Origin: Ixodes scapularis
Taxonomy: Eukaryota; Arthropoda; Arachnida; Ixodida; Ixodidae
DNA length: 64,000 nt
Reading direction: 5' to 3'
NCBI RefSeq assembly: GCF_016920785.2
Contig: NW_024609835.1
Span: 24,369,838-24,433,837 of the forward strand
The notes beneath the pieces are model-generated. The model searched no databases. It was not told the origin of the DNA and saw only the letters and a list, made by a program, of their open reading frames with translations. The position numbers were made by a program, and so were the translations under genes. Positions 22,761 to 33,445 of this stretch are shown here, piece by piece (positions within the stretch are counted from its first letter, which is position 1; each line of letters begins with the position of its first letter).

Positions 22761-23667
22761 AGTCATTTAGCAGCTACAGGTTTTTGGCTAGGTATCCAGA
22801 TAGTGTTTGTAGACAGTTAGATGGAGCTTTTAACATCAAAGCAAAGAGCGACAATTCAGTAAGGGACACGTCGCTGCTATAATCGGCAAATGAGCACTCT
22901 TTTTTGTTACGTGGGTTACACCGAAATTAGATGTGACTGTTTGTTTTACAACGTATGTTTTTTTTTCAAATAAAAGTTAGTTGCAAGGGTGTTCATGCCT
23001 ATTTACTTCATTATCCTTTTTTTGTTTTTTTTTTGTTTTGCGCTTACCTACGTTACTTAATTATTGGGTCGTCGCGTAACCACCATTCGTTGAATTTAAC
23101 GAGACGTAAGCCCGCAAATATTTAGCGGGTGGGCTTTGCTGTCTTGTTTTTCGCGTCACTCTTGAATGTCGCAACTTTATGTTGATCTTTCCCTAGACAG
23201 GCAAGGCTTTAACATAGTACGCATTCTGCGTTATGAAGAAACTCACCGCGCTTATCGAATTAATCTTGCTACGCGCCAAAGTTGGACACTTAAAACATAA
23301 AGTAGGTGAGAGAGAGGAAGAGAGAAAGACACATAAAACTGACATTAAACGAGAATAACAATACATAAATATTATAATTACCTAGCTGCCGATGTAAGTT
23401 TTCATCTTGTAGTTTTCAACTGACCAAGGCCCTTTACCAGTTTAGATATTTCAGTAAAGTCCAATTTTTTATTCCCATTAACGGTCGCCCATAGATCCAA
23501 AGGCTTTAAATACATTTAAAATACCAGCACACTTAATCTTTGACATTTAAAGACTTGTTTCATTTTTAAATCAACAACCACTTTAGGTTTAAGACGGGAA
23601 TTTGTGTAGACTTTTACTAATAACCTGACTGAAAACGGACAGTGAAAAGTAACACTATTTTTTTCAG
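22761..23667. other. Intron sequence, no gene recognised
   Basis: AT-rich sequence with a T/G run near 23019-23041 and no recognisable frame. It ends in TTTTTTTCAG, the acceptor of the next sulfatase exon. Confidence 0.5.
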
Positions 23668-23778
23668 TGGCACTTGGGATTCTTTAAAACGGAATACACG
23701 CCACCCAGAAGAGGGTTTGACAGTTTCTTCGGCTATTATACGGGTACAAGCGATTACTACAACCACACCGCTGGAACT
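23668..23778 (+). CDS. ARSB: Arylsulfatase B-like, exon 3 of the visible set
   Basis: Phase 0 on both sides, with acceptor TTTTTTTCAG and donor ACT|GTAAGT. It encodes visible residues 92-128, beginning WHLGFFK and so completing the G-K-W-H-L-G second sulfatase signature whose His is an active-site residue. Next is TPPRRGFDSFFGYYTG, matching the conserved P-T-R-R-G-F-D-x-x-F-G-Y region of arylsulfatase B. NHT near the end is a potential N-glycosylation site, as expected for a lysosomal enzyme. Confidence 0.96.
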
Positions 23779-23833
23779 GTAAGTAAAAAGGACGATAAAA
23801 TGAAAGGCGTTCACAAATCTCTGTATTGGAAAC

Positions 23834-24226
23834 TGAGCGCAGCTTTTGAGGAGGAGGAGGGGCGGTTTTGGAGGGGAGGGTATGCCTCTCCTCCTCCACT
23901 GTACCCTCCTCCCTTCCACCTCTCCTCCCCTTTCCCACCCTCTCCCTACGCTCCTCCTCCTGCTCCTACTCCCCCTCCTCCCCTCCTCCTCCTTTTCTCC
24001 TCCTCTCCTTCTGCCCCTGAATTTGTTCATGGGTAACGTGACAAGAGGTTGTGATGTCATTTCCCCCCTAACTTTAGCAGGGTAACTGAATTGGTGTTGA
24101 GGTCATGTGACATGAATTTCCCCGCTAAATTTAGCGGGAAAACATCTCATAATGCAACGCGCGCGGTTTCGCCAACGGCGACGCCGCTCAACCCGGAAAC
24201 AGGCGCCTTAGAGCTGCGCTCTAAAA
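23834..24226 (+). mobile_element. TIR repeat family, copy 2
   Basis: It fills more than half of the 752-base intron. The left end has GAGCGCAGCTTTTGAGGAGG and the right end has CTTAGAGCTGCGCTCTAAAA. The interior has the same modules as the other copies: CTCCTCC tract, GTGACGT-like motifs, CCCGCTAAATTTAGCGGGAAA (one unit, split here for length) and a short GGCGACGCC segment. The bases before the left end (GATAAAATGAAAGGCGTTCACAA) are related to the leaders before copies 1 and 3. Confidence 0.8.
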
Positions 24227-24530
24227 CATGCGAATAAAGTTGAGTGAACTAAACATCTGCCCGATATATAACAAGCTGACCACTTGAACGGATCCTCCTG
24301 AAGGCCTCAAATTTGCTGCTGACGTAACACTGATAAACTGGGATTATACAGGACGTGAAAAACGAGCTGTAACTCTTAGCGAAGTGTAGATGCGCATCTA
24401 AGGCCTTCCTCCGTTCAGCGCAAGCCTTTTATGTAATTTTCAATAAGCTTCAGCTTCTCCTGCTTTGTTTGGGCGAATTGACAACGACAGTACTCCCTGA
24501 CTTCGTAAACCATTTGGAGACTACTTACAG

Positions 24531-24653
24531 GACCACATTGGACTCGACCTCCGAGACAACGAGACGCCCGTGTTCAATGAGACCGGGCACTACAGTACCG
24601 ATCTCTTCACCAACAGATTCGCTTCCCTCGTTATAAACCGAAACAAATCGAAG
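24531..24653 (+). CDS. ARSB: Arylsulfatase B-like, exon 4 of the visible set
   Basis: Phase 0 on both sides, with acceptor ACTACTTACAG and donor AAG|GTATTA. It encodes visible residues 129-169: a variable acidic stretch (DHIGLDLRDNETPVFNETG), then HYSTDLFTNRFASLVINRN. The Y-S-T-x-x-F-T-x-R pattern matches arylsulfatase B after its variable loop. Two N-E-T sites and one N-K-S site are potential N-glycosylation sites. The exon is small and flanked by a dense repeat on one side and a 12.65-kb intron on the other. Confidence 0.95.
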
Positions 24654-24659
24654 GTATTA

Positions 24660-25930
24660 TTTTTCCATCATACTTGCGTAGTAACTCAATTACAGTATTT
24701 GAATTACTGTAATTTATTTACTTTTCTTCGTAATTTCAAATCGTATTTAATTACTTTCGGCAAAAAATTGCAATTGTTATATAATGCTTCCTACATCAGT
24801 AATTGCCAAATTTCAGTCACAATTACAATTACTTTCGGAAGACTTTGTGGAGCCGACGGAACCTCTCTGAAAGCCTCAGCGCTCGCACAAGCGGCCTGGC
24901 GCTCGGTGACACACTCGCACACATAGACACGCACGCACATACACGGACAACAAAAATAATATTGCGTTTGTTGTTTTGTTGCTTACACTGCGGGCTGTGA
25001 GACAACCCTCTTTGCAGTCTACCTCAACGGCGCCGTGTGGCGCCGTCTGCGGAGCGAGCAGAAAACAATAGCATAAACATTCCAAAAACATTGAAAGGAA
25101 AAACAAAATTTTTTTATTCAGCTTTCAGCCGAGCGTAATAATTTTAATTGTCTATGAATTTTTTTTGCCAGTTTTATACGTTCTTTTTCCAGTACTGTCA
25201 CAGAATTGTATCTCTGTTGGTTTTACTTCTGATATTATTTGCATAAGCATTTTGGAGACTGACCTGGCACCTGTGAATACTGTCAGCAGTGATTCGGAAG
25301 CCCCGATTTGGTTCTTATATATTTTTGAACCATTAGGATTTTAACTCAATGTAAATAATTTACAATACCGTGATGTTTGTATGTGAATGCCGTCGTACTA
25401 GCGCGTGTTGATTTCTGTTTTATATAAATACTTGTAAAATATTAATATATGAATTGTCGCATTTTGTTATTGTTGCATGTGATTGTTGCATGTCAACCCA
25501 ATTTTTTCTGTAGCGGTCTGGCGTCTTCCAGCATAGGAACTAATTTATTATTATTTCTTTAAAATATAAGAACGTAGTACTTTATTGCCCCAAACTGTCA
25601 AGTTCTAGCATGAATTTAACAAAATTCATAAAAGGAAAGTACAATACGTTGCATTTATCCAGCGATGCAGAAGCCTCCTCAGACATTGGGGCAACGAATG
25701 AACAAATACTTTGCATTTGATACGACTCGTTTCAAGTTATATGGCCCAGGGTCGCTTTCAGAAGTAAATAATTGTAAAGTAATTGCATTACTTTTTAAAT
25801 TATTTCGTAATTGTAATTAATTACTTTTCACGCATTAGTAATTGTAATTGTCGGAAACCGATTTTGAAATGAAGCAATTGTAATTCAATTACATTTTGAA
25901 ATTAATTTACAGATGTATGTTCTCTATACA
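24660..25930. mobile_element. AT-rich non-coding element with TAATTACTTT-type ends, copy 1
   Basis: Both ends are packed with variants of AGTAATTGTAATTACTTT arranged in opposite senses, and the middle is unlike them. A second stretch with the same style of ends is at 61500-62625. It looks like a non-autonomous DNA element, but no target duplication or transposase remnant could be established, and the exact ends are uncertain. Confidence 0.4.
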
Positions 25931-27599
25931 TTAAAGGGGTCAAAATGAGCGCTCTTAGAAGCATACCGTGTGTTTCGGTGAAGAATTAAAAAACATTCCT
26001 ACCAGTAGGGTGGTTGAGATATTAAGACTTCGGGATCAAAGAACAAGCCACGACGGACGTCAGAGATTGCGAAATAATTAACTAAAGATTACTAATTACA
26101 TATTAGTTAGTGAATATGAACGTTTAATTTCAATTACAAACAGGCTGAGCACCATTGAAAGCCCCTAAATCTGTCAAATTTAGGAATACTTAAAGCACTT
26201 GTGAAGCGTTGGATTTTGCTAAAATTTCTTCTTGTGTGACAGGCACAACGCTGGCGGTGCAAATACGTTGATGATATTCTTATCATCCGCATTTCCTCAT
26301 TTCTGCATTTCCTTATTGCCAGACATGCGCCTGCTGCGTAAGTTGTAACTTTAGAGCAACCCCATGCTTCGCACGTGCTTTAAGTCTTCATAAAGTTCAC
26401 TGATTGGGGGGATTTCGGTGGCTCTCAGTAAGTTTCTAATAGGCTACTTTAAAATATCCCTCCATGCAACATTTCGCGCGTTGAACGCTAGGAACCAGTT
26501 GGCCACGAAGCGGAGTGGCATGGTTTCGGTTTCGAACAGACCGCCGCTGTCTGTACTCCTGCAATCAAGCACGTGAACATTCAAGCCTGCCTAATTTGTT
26601 CTCACGCGCATGCGAACGTGCACGAACGGCAGGGGCATCAGCAGGGACGTTTCAATGTATCCTATGCTTGCCTACGTTTGCCCAGAATCCGGCACATTGG
26701 GAACCCCAGAGACAGTGTCAATTGTTTTTTGGTATATCTCAAAAACGCCTACAGTACTGTACACTTCTAGAAAGTCGCAGCAATGAATACACAAGCAGCG
26801 TGCCGCGTTACGATATGATGGTCATGAAAAATCTAAAACTGAAATCAAAACTAAGTGGCCAACTGGTACCCAGAATAATTTATGCCACCATGCCACCAGG
26901 GGCATTTAGATTTGGCAAAAGATCTAGTGGAACCCTATATTTACCTTTTTCTAAGTAAAAAAGTTCATTAATACATCTTAGTTAATTATCTATCTAATAA
27001 GTATTTTTGCAATCCCTGATGTGGTTTAGTGGTTCAGTCATCTTTATCCAGCTGAAGCTTCAGTGGATTCACCCCTTAATAGTCTCGCTTTCTTATGGAC
27101 AAAATATACGTCTAGCAAACTGCAAAGAAAGAACATCGGTTTACTGGCGAATGCAGGCGTTTATTTTACAACCTTGCGGAAGTCGACTATTTTGACTAAA
27201 ACGGGAATTCACGGAACAACTCGAACCCCAAGCCCGGAAAGAATATCAAGGAAAAGTCGCATTGTGTTAGCTGGGCTCCGTTGCTTCATTCTCCACTAAA
27301 CCCAAGGTGCGCTCGTTAGACTACGCTTTGTGGTAAAATCCATTATCGCAAAAACGACCGAGCTATCAAAACAGGCGTCGCGGTATAATAAACTCAAGAT
27401 AAAGTTCACAAGATTACATAAAAATTCCTCTTGCTACAAAGGCACGAAGGAATCTGGAGCGACTGCTCTCCCGCAAAGCACTTGTGAGAACCAATCGTTG
27501 CAATATACGGAGGGAGCTCGAGGTGCTGCAAGGTTCATAATATGTAGATTATATTCCACACGCAAAAACAAAAAAAAAATGGAGGATGGTCACTTAGGT
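25931..27599. other. Intron sequence; one RT-like motif only
   Basis: No gene is recognised. At 26254-26283 a plus-strand frame reads KYVDDILII, like the Y-V-D-D box of a reverse transcriptase, but neighbouring RT motifs are not seen. Plus-strand frames at 26515-26958 and 27007-27299 lack recognisable motifs. Confidence 0.4.
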
Positions 27600-28337
27600 C
27601 ACAACTAATTACTCCACTTTTCACTCGATCCACGTGAAAATTCGTTATAAACAAATGTAAAAAAGTTGTTGATTAAAATTATTCTAGTGAAATCGGTGAT
27701 GGTATTTATACATTCGTTCAAACCAAGAAGACTCTCCATTTTTTTAGTGGCGCTGTCAGAAAACGCATTTAAAGTCACCACTACAAATCGTTAAACTGAC
27801 CTTAGATTATGAAGGACAAAAACGATTAAAAAAACTTCCAAAAATGCTTAAACATTACCATCTGGTGGGTGGTAAACAACAGCGAACATGTTCTGGTTTT
27901 AATGCAAGCACAATACTTCAACATCTTCCGTTATAAAAACATAGTAAAAAGATCACCGATTACACATTTTTTGTCACGAGAGCCAATCCTCCGCCACGCT
28001 TTTATGTACGATTTAAGATGTGAGTGTTATAAGATGGTAAGCTAGAAATCAAAATGTTCAGTGTATCATGTTTCGGTAAACATACTATCATAAAAAAGCA
28101 CCAAACTAGTGATGAAAAATAAATAAAAACTTCAAGGTTTTTCTTTTATTTACCGATTCACTGTGCACTTAAATGCAAACAATTCAAATAGGAGCCACTT
28201 TCTCAAGTTTGCATATTAGTTCGTTAGGCAGCAATGGGAAGTTGTTCGCCATAAAGGAGAGAAACACTTTATGAAACAGAAAAGGGAAGTACGACCGGTC
28301 TAGCTACTAAAACGGAACAGGTCATCCTCGCTCCTCA

Positions 28338-28860
28338 CTACAATTGCTCAGTCATCATCTGGCCTTCGTACCACAAAACTTCCCTTGCGATGCCATAAAT
28401 ACCAAAAAACAGTCCCTTTAGCCCACTTTTTTGCCTGCCAGAGGAGTGCCCTGTTTTTCTAGTCATATTTTCAACAAAAAAACACATCGGGCTTGGTTCC
28501 CCGCAGCTTTTTTTTTTGCTTGTTTTGCATTTACTGTTTTCTCTAGGTTTGTATGGCAAAGCGGATGATAATGTGCGGCCGCTTATCGGGTTTCGCAGGC
28601 AATCTGTGTATAGTAACCACCTCGTTAACTGTTAGGTGTCGAAGCTGCAATCTGGACACTGACTCAGTGACCTTATCAAGCATGTTCTCATTTTCCGTTT
28701 TGATAATGCCATGAGAGAGATATTCTGGAGGATTATGTGCAAAACCCAAGAGAATGATAACGCCGTGAATCTCGAGGTTTAGTTTCCTTGATTGTCACTG
28801 AAGATCGCTGATTTCATTTTCCAATCGCTCGATTTCTTTAGCCGGGCTCGCGTTTCCAGC
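28338..28860 (-). pseudogene. LINE ORF1, coiled coil and FP-type domain
   Basis: Minus-strand frames at 28543-28749 and 28338-28559 overlap by a frameshift. The first carries ENMLDKVTESVSRLQLRHL and HRLPAKPDKRPHIIIRF, a pattern shared by ORF1 proteins of many arthropod CR1-type elements. The second carries a lysine-rich segment and the FFVENMTRKTG motif. Upstream, a broken frame resembles the L-E-x-E-x-x-x-L-Q-x-x-S-R-K-L-N-L-E-I-H-G coiled-coil region. ORF1 proteins bind element RNA. Confidence 0.72.
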
Positions 28861-28976
28861 AGCGTCTATACGTTTTCAAAACTTTTTAATTATTTTGTGA
28901 TACCAAACTTGGTTTCTGAGGACGTCATCATACTTGTCTGACGCGTCTTGAAATTTCTTTTTTGATGTTGTCAACA

Positions 28977-28981
28977 GTCGT
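28977..28981 (+). repeat. Target-site duplication GTCGT (left)
   Basis: GTCGT before the left LTR equals GTCGT at 33446-33450 after the right LTR. Confidence 0.8.
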
Positions 28982-29768
28982 AGTTAAAGTAGTGTTGTTG
29001 TCGTTGTTGTTACTCCCGGTGGTGTGGGAGGCAGGTTCTGCTCCGATGGTCTGGAGCGTGGTGGCACGAACATCGCTGAGTGACAGGTCGGCTCACTACT
29101 TGAATAGTACTATGTACATTTATTTACACTCAAGTTACAAGTCCCAACTTGGGAGACCATCCTGCATCGTCTAAAGTCTCGACCCCCGTCCCCGATTTCT
29201 CTCCGTCAAATCCAAAGTCCGAATTCCACAAAATTCTCTCCGCGCTCTTTTTGTAGGCCCGTAGGGGCCTCCTTTCCCCCGAGGAACCGACCAATCTCTT
29301 CAAATTCCACCACTCACACGTGGTACACTCTTCTCCAGTGGTCGGCAAGCTGCCATCCTGGCGCTCCAACCGCCAAACCTAAATTCCTTGTAGAGTTGTT
29401 CTCTGCAATTTTCCCAGTCTGACTGGCGCCAACCGCTAAATTATTGAATCGGGCAAAGAGAGACAATTTTACACTAAGCGGAAAAACCCTCTATATACAG
29501 GCACATTCGGCTAAAAGCCGCAAGCAGCTGCAAGAACGGGCTGTCCCAAGGATCTGTCCGAGAAGACTCCCGAAACCCGAGACGTTTCTTAACGACCGGC
29601 GGGGGAACCGCTCTCGCATCTCGGCCGCTCTGCCCACGCAAACGCTCCCTCCAAAACGCCGACACCCACAAAGAAAGCTAAAAAAAAAAAAAAAATGCTG
29701 ACGCAACTCGGGAAAGTTGTAACAAAAGAAAACACCTTATAATAAGCATGATTTCTATATACTTAACT
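28982..29768 (-). repeat. 3' LTR of the tandem-leader element
   Basis: 787 bases. It includes a (TTG)n stretch at the start, ATGGTCTGGA, CCAGTCTGACTGGCGCCAACC and an A-run near 29680-29696. It is colinear with 32662-33445 with scattered substitutions and small indels. Confidence 0.92.
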
Positions 29769-29778
29769 CCTCTCCACC
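29769..29778 (-). promoter_or_regulatory. Polypurine tract candidate
   Basis: On the minus strand the ten bases directly before the 3' LTR read GGTGGAGAGG, purine-rich with one T, in the right position for plus-strand priming. Confidence 0.6.
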
Positions 29779-30404
29779 AAGACTGTTGCGTTGACACTTG
29801 ATGTAAGCGCAACATAAATTCCTTCCTCGAATATCGCACTGGAAAATATTCGAACCGACCGCTTGGCCCACAATTAACCAAAACCATCCACGTCAACATT
29901 ACGCTCTAAAAGTTCACCAAGCGCTCATCCTTAAATGTCAACAGAATCAAACGGTATTGATAAAAAAAAGATTCATCATCATCATCATCTGGGCACAAAC
30001 CACAATGGGTCCAAAATAAAAAAAAATAATTGTCATGATAGGTGTTGCATTCAAAGTCAAACTGCCACCAACGATCACACAGAAGTTGGACCCACTCCTG
30101 TACATTCCAGGGTCCCGCAATATCAGTGGTGGGAGCTCTCAAAACTATGGCATAATGACCACGCCCTAATCATGCCTGTTTAGCCTCGACGTGCTTACCA
30201 ACGGTAAAGCTACGAAACACGTTTCAATTACGTGCGTACACTCAAACTTCTCCCGCAGAGAATAAAAACCGAACACAAAAAATATATATTTCGTGCAATA
30301 TAATATATTGAGGGGCCAACCGAAGGCCAAAAGAACAATGAATCAGGGGGGCCGTGACATAAATGTAGACTAAAAGTGAAATAAAAACCTAGTAGCCTGG
30401 CTAG
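29779..30404 (-). other. 3' untranslated interior of the tandem-leader element
   Basis: AT-rich interior with a (CAT)n run at about 29973-29991 and no recognisable frame. It lies between the end of the coding region and the 3' LTR on the minus strand. Confidence 0.5.
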
Positions 30405-31956
30405 CTAACCCCCTAATCGCGGCCGTTTTGTCGTCCATCTCGTCGCCGTTAAAGACGTTCTGAGGACTGCCTGGGGCGGTGCGCAGTCAGTCGCTTCCGC
30501 GACACTCGCTGATCCCGAGCTCAAACTTGAAGTCTGCTGTTCACGCGTGCGAGCTCTGGGCACTGACCGGTGTGGCCTCCTCCTCTCCCTTGTGCTCATT
30601 TCGCACCTGCCGTTCCCGCAGCACCTTGCGTCCAGACTCCCCCTTCTGGAGTCGTTTGACTCAACCTTTTTCCTGGGAGTCGCCCTGCGATGCACCGCCG
30701 TCTTGACCTTCGGCGACGACAGGGCCGCGGTCCCGAAGTCGGTGCCTCTCCGCAGTCGGAGCTTCCGTCTCGACGCTTGGATCGGAAGGATCAAGACCCT
30801 TTCCGCCGTCCTCTCGCCGTCGTCCACGTTCTCGCCGCGGTCGTCTGCGTCATAGCCCGGAGCCGATGCAGGGTCGGACCCGGGGCGCCTCTCGAGCGCC
30901 GACTCCGACCTGTCGCTGCGCCCCTTGCGCAGCTGCTTGTTTCCAGCCTGGGACGGCGCTTGCCTATCCCAGTGCTGCGGTGGCCGGTGCACCGGGGTAA
31001 CCTGGATCCCTGCGCTCGAGGTCGCCAACCAGGTGCGTCCCCTCGTCGCCGCCGTCACCTTCGCTCCCGCTCTCGCCTCCTTGCGTCACCGGATCACCTG
31101 TGGGTGCTTCTGTCTCGTCGGCGCCAGCTCTCCTATTAATGGGCTTCACCTCGCGGCCGCCGCGGTCATCGCCGTATGCGTTCTCCTCGCAGTCTTCTTC
31201 CGGATCTTCACCCTTCTCCCGCTGAAGCAAGGTTTCGGGCCACCCGTCGTCGTCGTCCGTTTTCCCGGTGGGCTTGGGGTACCCCCTGCCCGTCTGGACC
31301 GCCGGCTCGACCTCGATGTCGCCGCAGTCATCGCTGTACGCGTCTGTCTTCTCGGTGGGTTTGGAGTGCCCCTTGTCCGTTTTGACAACCGCATCGGATG
31401 CGCCGCCCGCTCCGACTCGGCCCTTGTCTTTCCTACCGCGGCGCGACTTCTCTTCTGCCTGCTTAAGATTAAATTGGGCGATCTCGAGCCTGGCTTTTAG
31501 AGCTGCAATTTTTAGCTCAAACGCGTTATCGCTCTCACTCCCTTCGCCGCCGTCAACGTCGCTCACGCTTTCGAAACGGGCCTCGAGGTTCACCTGCTCC
31601 GGGCATGTCGTCCAGGGCAGCAGGTGACTCTCCCAGTCCACTAGGTGTTGTTCGCCCGTCTTGACGACCGCCTCAGATTTTCCGCTCAATCCAACCTGGC
31701 CCTCATCTTTCCCACCGCGGCGCCAATTCTAATCGTCCTGATTAGCGTAAAATTTCGCTATCTCGGGTTTGAGTCTTAACGATGCAATTTTTAGCTGGAG
31801 AGCGTTCTCCCTTTCACTCCCTCCCCCTTTTGATACGTCATCCAACATCGCCCGGCTCTTATCACCGTTCTTACACGTTGTACCTCGAGTTCCTTTAGTC
31901 CTCGAACGCGACACCACTGACACGCGAAACCCGGAGAAAACAGAAATGAGTCCCAC
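30405..31956 (-). CDS. Gag-like coding region of the tandem-leader element (broken)
   Basis: Three minus-strand frames: 31956-31729 (75 codons, stop after KFYANQDD), 31689-30964 (241 codons) and 31058-30405 (217 codons). The 241-codon frame is highly acidic and hydrophilic and contains a heptad-like helix, ELKIAALKARLEIAQFNLKQ, then SRRGRKDKG. The 75-codon frame carries a diverged copy of the same helix, so the region is internally duplicated. The last frame is rich in Arg. No zinc knuckle, protease, RT or integrase motif is seen. By position and helix style it is likely derived from gag, but this is inference. Confidence 0.45.
31380..31830 (-). repeat. Internal tandem duplication in the coding region
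   Basis: About 31380-31550 and 31660-31830 are diverged direct copies about 310 bases apart. Shared landmarks are GCAATTTTTAGCT, ACCGCGGCGC and CGCTCTCACTCCCT versus CCTTTCACTCCCT. At the protein level both encode the L-x-x-K-I-A-x-L helix and a G-K-D-x-G-x-V-G stretch. Confidence 0.75.
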
Positions 31957-32104
31957 CTGTGTCAGTGCGCCGCACCTGAGGCGATGACTCTCCGGTGTCG
32001 CTGGACGTCACCCGCCTAAGTTGGTCTTGGGTTCGGGCCCGGCTGGTCCGTTCTTCTTGTCGTAACACCACGCAAACTCTCACGTTGACGATGCTGCGTC
32101 GTCG

Positions 32105-32585
32105 CTGTGTTTTGGGCCGTAACCCACGAAGCTTCTCGCGTGGATGTTGCTCCGTCCACTCGTTCTCTTCGGGTCGTAACCCACAAGGCCTCTCACGAGG
32201 ATGTCGCCTTGTTCACATCGGGTCGAAACCCACGAGGCCTCTCACGGGGATGTCGCGTTCTTCTCTTCGGGTCGAAACCCACCAAGACCTTTCACGTGGA
32301 TGTCGTCCTGGTCACTTCGGGCCGGAGCCCACGAGGCTTCTCACGTGGATGTTGCCTCGTCCACCGTTGACGTCGGGTCGGAACCGCTGAGACCTCTCAC
32401 GGGGACGTCGTCCTGCTCACTTCGGGCCGGAGCCCACGAGGCTTCTCACGTGGATGTTGCCTCGTCCACTTGTTGACGTCGGGTCGAAACCCCCAAGACC
32501 TCTCACGGGGATGCCGTCTTGGTCACTTCGGGCCGGAGCCCACGAGGCTTCTCACAGGAATGCTGCCTCGTCCGCCGTTGAGCCG
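32105..32585 (-). repeat. Tandem-repeat leader (about nine units of 49-57 bases)
   Basis: Unit starts recur at about 32112, 32168, 32219, 32269, 32319, 32375, 32424, 32481 and 32530, each with CGGG(T/C)CG...CCCAC.AGGC and CTCACG.GGATGT. The last six alternate between two variants, giving a higher-order period of 105-106 bases (32319, 32424, 32530). Most units contain a GGGTCGAAACCC-type short palindrome. The array lies just after the primer site in the 5' leader, where packaging or translation signals of LTR elements sit. Confidence 0.9.
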
Positions 32586-32644
32586 AAGCTCACGTACTTG
32601 CCCGCAGGTCGCCGCCACGTCGTCTCACCGGAAATCGCGCCACC

Positions 32645-32662
32645 ATCCTGTCGACTGCGCCA
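32645..32662 (-). promoter_or_regulatory. Primer binding site, tRNA-Ser type
   Basis: On the minus strand the sequence from the last LTR base onward reads TGGCGCAGTCGACAGGAT. TGGCGCAGTCG is complementary to the 3' end CGACTGCGCCA of arthropod tRNA-Ser, as known for 17.6 and 297. The following ACAGG equals the 5' T-stem strand of the tRNA-Ser-like locus at 57072-57152 in this window. Confidence 0.8.
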
Positions 32663-33445
32663 GTTAAAGTAGTGTTGTTGTTGTTGTTGTTGTTCCTCCC
32701 CGTGGTGTGGGAGGCAGGTTCCGCTCCGATGGTCTGGAAAATGGTGGCACGAACGTCGCTGAGTGACGGGTCGACTCACTGCTTGAATAGAACTATGTGC
32801 ATTTATGTACACTCTAGTTAGAAGTCCCAGCTTGGGAGACCATCCTTCATCGTCTAAAGTGTCGACCCCCGTCGCCAATTTCTCTCCATCAACTCCAAAG
32901 TCCGAATTCCACAAAATCCTCTCCGCACACTTTTTGTAGGCCCTTATAGGGCCTCCTTTCCCCTGAGGAACCGACCAATCTCTTCAAATTCCGCCACTCA
33001 CACGTGGTACACTGTTCTCCAATGGTCGGCGAGCTGTCATCCTGGCGCTCCAGCCGCCAAACCTAAATTCATTGTAGAGTTGTTCTCTGCGATTTTCCCA
33101 GTCTGACTGGCGCCAACCGCTAAATTATTGCATCGGGCAAAGAGAGACGATTTTACACTAAGCGGCAAAACCCTCTATATACAGGCGCATTCGGCTAAAA
33201 GCCGCAAGCAGCTGCAAGAACGGGCTGTCCCAAGGATCTGTCCGAGCAGACTCCCGAAACCCGAGACGTCTCTTAACGACCGGCGGGGGAACCGCTCCCG
33301 CTTCTCGGCCGCTCTGCCCACGCAAACGCTCCCTCCAAAACGCCGACACCCACAAAGGCTAAAAAAATACAATGCCGACGCAACTCAGGAAAGCTCTAAC
33401 AAAAGAAAACACCTTATAATAGGCATGATTTCTATATACTTAACT
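32662..33445 (-). repeat. 5' LTR of the tandem-leader element
   Basis: 784 bases, partner of 28982-29768, ending TATATACTTAACT and followed by GTCGT. The start has an expanded (GTT)n stretch compared with the other copy. Confidence 0.92.

Larger units (their letters stand above)
27600..28981 (-). mobile_element. Non-LTR retrotransposon, ORF1 C-terminus and endonuclease remnant, minus strand
   Basis: Lower half of a LINE whose upper half lies at 33446-33900, on the far side of an inserted LTR element. Reading down from 28981: a coiled-coil region, an ORF1 block with RHLTVNEVVTIHRLPAKPDK, a block with SPMCFFVENMTRKTG (FP-type domain as in arthropod CR1 ORF1 proteins), and then from about 28260 to 27620 a decayed apurinic-endonuclease frame with KRGGGLALVTK and related pieces. 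There are many stops. The copy is truncated before RT. Confidence 0.75.
28982..33445 (-). mobile_element. Non-autonomous LTR retrotransposon with tandem-repeat leader, minus strand
   Basis: Two direct repeats of 787 and 784 bases (28982-29768 and 32662-33445) begin AGTTAAAGTAG and end ATACTTAACT, giving AGTTAA...TTAACT termini. The element is flanked by a GTCGT target duplication (28977-28981 and 33446-33450) and splits a LINE ORF1. A tRNA-Ser-type primer site next to the right LTR and a purine tract next to the left LTR set the minus orientation. The 2.9-kb interior has a tandem-repeat leader and acidic/basic coding frames but no protease, RT or integrase motif. AGT...ACT LTR ends and tRNA-Ser priming resemble 17.6/297-type gypsy elements (inference). 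Confidence 0.88.

Noticed and set aside
26254..26283. KYVDDILII as evidence of another reverse transcriptase
   Set aside because: Only one short motif, no neighbouring RT blocks in any frame; noted but not called an element.
30405..31500. Plus-strand frames of 100-190 codons over the LTR element interior
   Set aside because: They are opposite the minus-strand frames of an element whose primer site and purine tract fix the minus orientation; GC-rich sequence keeps both strands open.
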